Of a DNA stretch of 64,000 nt, positions 60,001-64,000 are shown piece after piece (position 1 is the stretch's first letter; each line of letters begins with the position of its first letter). The position numbers were made by a program, and so were the translations under genes. A model generated the notes under the pieces. The model saw only the letters and a list, made by a program, of their open reading frames with translations, ran no database searches and was not told where the DNA came from. Origin of the DNA: Asterias amurensis (Eukaryota > Echinodermata > Asteroidea > Forcipulatida > Asteriidae); the NCBI RefSeq assembly GCF_032118995.1, contig NC_092656.1, positions 11,785,761 to 11,849,760 of the forward strand, in the 5' to 3' direction.

Positions 60001-61556
60001 TGAATGTTAGTCCGACTATGCCCCCTCCTATCGATGACGTCATTGTCGTCATGGCCGACCTACAACGGAGATGGACATGAAATCAAAAGCGGCAAAACAA
60101 ATCAGAAAGTGCCAAGGGGGACTTCAGAGATGTACACAAGTTCTGTTGTTTTGTGACCTGCAGCTGTGCGCAAACAAACCCGATCTCCTTTTTCCTTTGA
60201 GGCCGGTAATTTTGCAACGAAAAATTATCACTCGGGCATTTTTCCACCTTTTATTTGGCAAGATCAAAGCTGAGTACTCGCAACAAAATAGCAGAAACTT
60301 CTTGTGCCTTTTGAAGTTTCCCTTAGTATTAAACCTAAAGAAAAATCACCTGTTACTCCAACAAGGCCCCCTAGGACCCCATTATTTAAAAAGCCAATGT
60401 CAAATTTGCGTCCGGATGGGCGAAAGATCCAGCTGATCCCTAGACCCATCAACCCTCCTCCGGATGAAGATAACAGTGTGTTAACAGCAGCTCTGGAAAA
60501 GTAGTCAGACAGTTTTAAGTTGCTAATAAAAAGGGGTTCGTTATTGGGGAAACTTACACATTAAAATGAGTCATGACAAAGAAATGCGTGTGAACCAAAG
60601 CATACAAAATTACAACACATTCAGATTCTAGAAGAATCATAAAGATTATCAGAAATCAGCGTTGGCATAAAAGAGAGTATATGGGGGTGTTGGTGACAAC
60701 TTTCTTGTTTGAAGGCAGAGGATACCTTGTCAACATTCGAAACACCCGAAGACATAATTCTGAGAAAGATGGGTCTGTACAGGTCTGCACGAAGATGTTT
60801 TGGTTCATTCTTAAGTTTCAAATTTTGTTCATTCAAAACGGCCTTGAATGTCACCTTTTGACTGAGAAAGAAATTCTTCAATGGAATGTAAAGACCCTCT
60901 ACTTGTGACGTCTTGAAAATCTGATCAAGTTTCTGCATGACAAATTTGTCATGTTCCAACCACATATTTTTGTGCATATGAAGAAACCTCCCAGACTTTC
61001 ATCAATATCTAAAAAACGCTGACATGTTTTTAGATTTTATAGTGTTTTCTTGTTAATTTTGTATTTATCTAGATTTCGTAGGGAATACAACAATCAAACG
61101 GCTCCAAAAATTAACAGGGTCAGGGTCAGGGTTGGGGTTAATGTTAAGGATAGGTTTAAGGTTAGGATTAGGGTCAGGATTAGGGTTTGTGTAAGGTGAG
61201 GGACTATATTATGAATTGGAAATTGATTCGACACATCACAAAATTGAATTTGACATTCCCCTTGCTCTTAAAAAAAAAAACAGAACGAAATGAGGGAAGT
61301 ACATTTGTTGCACCATGGTGAATGTTAACATTATCTTTGACTCACCGAGTAGCAAGTTTCCATTTTCCACCAGAGATACCAAACGTACTGCCGCAGTTGA
61401 AGCCGAGCCAACCCCACCAAAGCATAAACATCCCCAAGAGGGCGTTGGTCGGGTTACTCATCTCAGGCTCGCCTTTACCTTCAAAGCGCCCTCTACGGGG
61501 CTTCAGCATCAGGGTAGCAACTAGACCGGTGGTGCCTCCCACAAGATGAACGGCAC
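54098..61556 (-). CDS. Ammonium transporter (AMT family), 5' exons outside window
   Basis: Visible exons in gene order, all phases matching: 61556-61346, 60492-60350 (or its alternative 60059-59923), 56620-56408, 55265-55139 and 54524-54098 (stop). AMT proteins are trimeric membrane channels or transporters for ammonium/ammonia. The first visible exon has AVHLVGGTTGLVATLMLKPR, with the first conductance-lining His, then LWWGWLGFNCGSTFGISGG. The third position has ALSRPWEGFVIGAVGG and KIDDPVGIVGVHLLAAFW, with the second twin His. The next gives GLFYGGGFRLLGVQ and a last membrane helix. The final exon gives CEILGADISEHGI, the conserved cytosolic motif, and a Ser/Arg-rich tail of about 125 residues. 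The weakest junction is the donor at 56408 (GTAATT). Earlier exons (TM1 to TM5) were not found up to 64000 and should lie to the right. Introns carry several foldback repeats. Substrate specificity within AMT/Rh is inferred from the RPWEGF and DDPVG motifs, which are AMT- rather than Rh-type. Confidence 0.88.
54728..55108 (+). mobile_element. M1 foldback element in the last AMT intron
   Basis: Near-consensus copy (TTAAAGGCAGTGGACAC to GTGTCCACTGGCTTT). The internal palindrome is almost perfect (CGAGACCTCAAG / TTGAGGTCTCG). Confidence 0.9.
55610..55857. mobile_element. Family H foldback element, copy 5
   Basis: GGGTGCGTTCGTTTAGCTTC to GAAGCTAAACGAACGCACCC, perfect ends, long-type interior. 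In an AMT intron. Confidence 0.9.
55984..56112. mobile_element. Foldback element with AGGTGGCAGCAG arms
   Basis: GCTAGGTGGCAGCAGACTTA at left pairs with AAGCCTGCTGCCACCTAACG at right. Single arms recur at 17259 (GTAGGTGGCAGCAGGC) and 52106 (GGTGGCAGCAGACC). Confidence 0.75.
56235..56398 (-). mobile_element. tRNA-derived SINE in AMT intron
   Basis: On the minus strand TAGTGGTATCTACC and GGCTCGAATCCCACCGG look like a tRNA A-box and B-box. TGGGTTTTCCTCCCACATC follows. It starts within about 15 bases of the AMT exon donor at 56408, in the same direction as the gene. Confidence 0.5.
56657..57037 (+). mobile_element. M1 foldback element beside AMT exon acceptor
   Basis: Near-consensus forward copy starting 36 bases upstream (gene sense) of the exon acceptor at 56621. 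Confidence 0.9.
57317..57716 (+). mobile_element. M1 foldback element in AMT intron
   Basis: Forward copy, TTAAAAGCAGTAGACAC to GTGTCCACTGCCTTTAA, with a small AATAAAAAAA insertion in the right arm. Confidence 0.9.
58276..58663 (-). mobile_element. M1 foldback element in AMT intron
   Basis: Reverse copy, AGAAGCAGTGGACAC to GTGTCCACTGCCTTTAA, internal palindrome well kept. Confidence 0.9.
59923..60059 (-). CDS. AMT exon, version A (diverged tandem copy)
   Basis: This lies 290 bases downstream of version B in the gene direction. Acceptor CCGTTGTAG, donor ACAG/GTGATT, 137 bases. It encodes SAMTTMTSSIGGG, TFSWMTLDRKF and INGVLGALVGST. About 25 of 45 residues match version B, with two residues deleted in the loop. 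Entry and exit phases equal those of B, so either exon fits the same neighbours. Because 137 and 143 are not multiples of three, including both or neither would shift the frame. It is intact, with no stop and both splice sites present. Confidence 0.8.
60350..60492 (-). CDS. AMT exon, version B (canonical of a duplicated pair)
   Basis: Acceptor CTACTTTTCCAG, donor ACAG/GTGATT, 143 bases. It adds the last base of an Arg codon, then AAVNTLLSSSGGG, GISWIFRPSGRKF and NNGVLGGLVGVT. AAVNTLLS is the form usual in animal and plant AMT proteins at the start of this helix pair. It is in the correct phase with both the upstream exon (ends KLAT plus two bases of Arg) and the downstream exon (starts with the last two bases of Ala, then ICALSRPWEG). 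Confidence 0.85.
61117..61196 (+). repeat. Degenerate telomere-like G-rich tract
   Basis: GGGTCAGGGTCAGGGTTGGG followed by variants of GGTTAG/GGATTAGGGTC. Four G tracts at 61117-61137 fit a G-quadruplex motif. It lies in the AMT intron, about 150 bases 3' (gene sense) of the exon at 61346. Confidence 0.75.
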
Positions 61557-62764
61557 CTTTAAGTAAGTTGTGACATGCATTATTAGAGCGTGGGTTCCTC
61601 TACCCGCTTCGGGGCCCCATCAGCTTGCTTTTTCGACTGAAGGAAAATGTTTTATTTGAAAACTATTGTCTTTTTGAGAAGTGCTTTTGTTTTCATCTTA
61701 CCCGAATAGATTGTGTTTACTGAAATTGTTGTTGGGTCGCATCCGGGTTTTTTTCCGATTACAATGAACTGTGTTTTATAAAGAGCGATAAATTGATATT
61801 CAGAGCTCTGTGCTGTAGAACTAAATCTTCTTTCATCAAGAAATTAAGTTTTGTTATTATTTTATTTTCTTTAACAAATAGTTTTTCTCACAAAAGTTTA
61901 AATACGGCAAACATCAGGTCAGCCACTAGGAGGCTTGGATTTGTCAGTAAACTAGAAAGCATTCTGAACCTTATTCTTTGGGGTTTATTCCAGTCGGGAC
62001 AAACCACTATACATTAGAGACTTTACTCATGTCTATCATTAGACGTTCCCGTATGTAAAATAACAATAAACCCATTGCCTATCTTTAGATTTAAACCTCT
62101 TTTTATGGTTTGATTTTTATCAACAAACAGTGATTTCAAATAATTCAAGTCCACCACGAATTTAGTCCCTTCTGTAAAGAATAACAATAAACTCTTTGAC
62201 TCTCTTTGGATCTAAAGCTCTATTAATATGGTTTGATTTCGGTCGAAAACTCAAATCTATTATTGTGGTGCGTTAACTTCACATTGCGTTTAATATATTA
62301 CTTACGAAGAAAAAGAAGAATATCCCTTTTTATGCGAAATAACCTTTGACCTCACTCTGGAACCAAAGTAATCGCTCAGCCAACCGAGATCAATAGCATT
62401 ACACCTGAGATTCCCAATGATTTGAATTAACATCGATAATTGCTTCACTCTTGGCTATATGCAGCCGTACAATTACCGCGTAACGACCGTCCATTAACTC
62501 AAGTTACCAAGGAAGGTTTACCGCATTCTTAACGGCGAAGGTCGGAGGAAATGGGAAAGACTCGAATCAATCCTTCTTAATGTTAAGGTCAATGTGACAA
62601 CGCACTTTTTGGAAACTAATACAATTGTGTTTTGTGTTATTTGACTTGAATGGTTGAGACTTGTGTTTTGTGTTATTTGACTTGAATGGTTGAGACTCTT
62701 GTGGGCTCCTATTGGCGTAGGTCTATGGCAAACGTAGTACGATAATCTAGCCAATGCCTGCCCC
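61557..62764. other. AMT intron sequence
   Basis: No upstream AMT exon was found on the minus strand. Two copies of a 32-base unit (TTGTGTTTTGTGTTATTTGA) lie at about 62624-62695. Confidence 0.5.
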
Positions 62765-63352
62765 TGCAATACTTTGGTTAATACCCACTTGTCACTGCAA
62801 TATCAATGGGCTACCTACTTGCCCCTGCAATATCAATGGGTTACTTACTTGCCCCTGCAATATTAATGGGTTACCTCCTTGCCCCTGCAATATCAATGGG
62901 TTACCTACTTGCCCCTGCAGCGTCAATGGGTTACCTACAATTGCCCCTGCAATATTGATGGGTTACCTCCTTGCCCCTGCAATATCAATGGGTTGCCTAC
63001 TTTCCCCATACCATGTAAATGGGTTACCTACAATTGCCCCTGCAATATCAATGGGTTACCTACTTGCCCCTGCGATATCAATGGGTTGCCTACTTGCCCC
63101 TACAATATCAATGGGTTGCCTACTTGCCCCTACAATATCAATGGGTTGCCAACTTGCCACCATGCAATCAATGGGTTACCTACTTGCCCCTGTAATATCA
63201 ATGGGTTACCTACTTGCCCCTGCAATATCAATGGGTTACCTCCTTGCCCCTGCAATATCAATGGGTTGCCTACTTGCCCCTGCAATATCAATGGGTTGCC
63301 TACTTTCCCCATACAATATCAATGGGTTACCTACTTGCCCCAGCAATGTCAA
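62765..63352. repeat. 30-bp minisatellite, about 19 units
   Basis: Consensus GCCCCTGCAATATCAATG plus GGTTACCTACTT, period 30, with three units lengthened by an AA insertion. Because 30 is a multiple of three, long open frames run through it on both strands. Confidence 0.95.
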
Positions 63353-63714
63353 TGCAGCCCATTCTAGCAAAGATGCCTGTTTCTGACCATATCCAGTGAG
63401 CTGGGAAACAATACACTAAAGTATTGACGAGCGAGAAGACGCAGTATGCTTCTAGCTTAGTTCTTTCTGCCATCGCACCTGGATATACAAATCACAAACA
63501 TACAACATAATAATAATAATAATAATCTAAACATTTTTACATAAAAAGGTATCACAACGCTTTACAACAACAATAACAAGCAATCAAAAATTAACATTAA
63601 AAAGCAATGAGAAATAAATAAATAGCCTAAGAAGTGAAATAAGTATGAAAAGGGAAAATAAGTGTGAAAACATAAGCACCAACGTTTGCGTTTATGTGTA
63701 TTTTTACTAGTCAC

Positions 63715-63871
63715 AATGGCATTTTCTTTTAGGCATCTCAAAGCACACATTATTTGTGCGACAATGGTGTTCTTTTCTGCCTTGGGCAGATTTTGTTATT
63801 TCATGCATATGTTTGGATACACAAGAGTACTGGCTATTGACAATTACCAAATGTGTCCGGTGCCTCTAACT
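63715..63871 (+). repeat. M1 right-arm remnant
   Basis: GCATCTCAAAGCACACATTA, GTTATTTCATGCATATGTTTGG and ACAATTACCAAATGTGTCCGG follow the M1 right half. Confidence 0.55.
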
Positions 63872-64000
63872 CCTCCTCTAGTATCAAACCCATAGAAGTA
63901 GGTTCCTACATCCTTCTTTAATTTATCTTATGGTGATATACAACTTCAAACCATAGAGCAAACCAAGCATTTCTAACCGCCCATGTCAATTATCTCGAAT

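Noticed and set aside
60621..60977. 118-codon minus-strand frame next to the AMT alternative exons
   Set aside because: Lies in the AMT intron, has no AMT resemblance and no matching splice borders; probably repeat-derived.
62754..63386. 210-codon plus-strand frame and other long frames over 62754-63386
   Set aside because: They are a by-product of the 30-bp minisatellite; the frame stays open only because the period is a multiple of three, and no flanking exon context exists.

Overview
This is a eukaryotic, animal-type window. Coding sequence is split into short exons with GT/AG borders, introns are long and AT-rich, and most of the DNA between exons is repeats. The mix of a peptide-type GPCR, a plant/animal AMT-type ammonium transporter, a sarcosine-oxidase-like flavoenzyme, tRNA-derived SINEs, CR1/L2-like LINE debris and dense short foldback elements fits a marine invertebrate. 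An echinoderm is my best guess; this is inference, as no marker gene settles the species. No rRNA, intact tRNA gene, CRISPR array or prokaryotic operon was seen.

Layout. (1) 2.8-4.4 kb, minus strand: a two-exon gene for a small predicted secreted protein of 145 residues that I cannot assign to a family. (2) 8.7-18.7 kb, minus strand: a rhodopsin-class peptide GPCR whose three exons (18.7, 17.1 and 16.2 kb) join in phase into a 380-residue receptor. A second, diverged copy of its last exon lies 6.2 kb downstream (8676-9316) with its own splice acceptor in the same phase. (3) 23.8-25.0, 31.4-32.1 and 35.9-36.2 kb: fragments of three non-LTR retrotransposons. (4) 45.0-51.0 kb, plus strand: a complete five-exon FAD-dependent amine/sarcosine-oxidase-like gene of 402 residues. 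(5) 54.1-61.6 kb, minus strand: the 3' two-thirds of an ammonium transporter gene; its 5' exons lie beyond the right edge. This gene holds two tandem, similar exons of the same phase class. Neither length is a multiple of three, so only one can be used per mRNA. That is the signature of mutually exclusive splicing and is the most interesting coding observation here.

Repeats. A 350-400 bp foldback family (called M1 here) with ends like AGGCAGTGGACACTATTGG occurs about 30 times, some copies nested or in tandem. A second family (M2, ends AGGAACACGTTGCC) has three copies. One M2 copy has inserted into an M1-like copy, and comparison with uninterrupted M1 copies shows TTAA duplicated at the insertion. 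Other foldback families (H, C, N, K, F, E, G) have 2-5 copies each. There are also several minisatellites (20 bp GATC-rich, 30 bp, about 60 bp, about 98 bp), long (ATT)n and (CT)n tracts, a degenerate telomere-like G-rich tract and a perfect 26-bp hairpin.

The protein genes show no sign of acting together as a unit: each has its own exons and spacing, and no operon-like arrangement is visible. All exon borders were read by eye from splice consensus, reading phase and protein-family resemblance; none is checked against transcripts.
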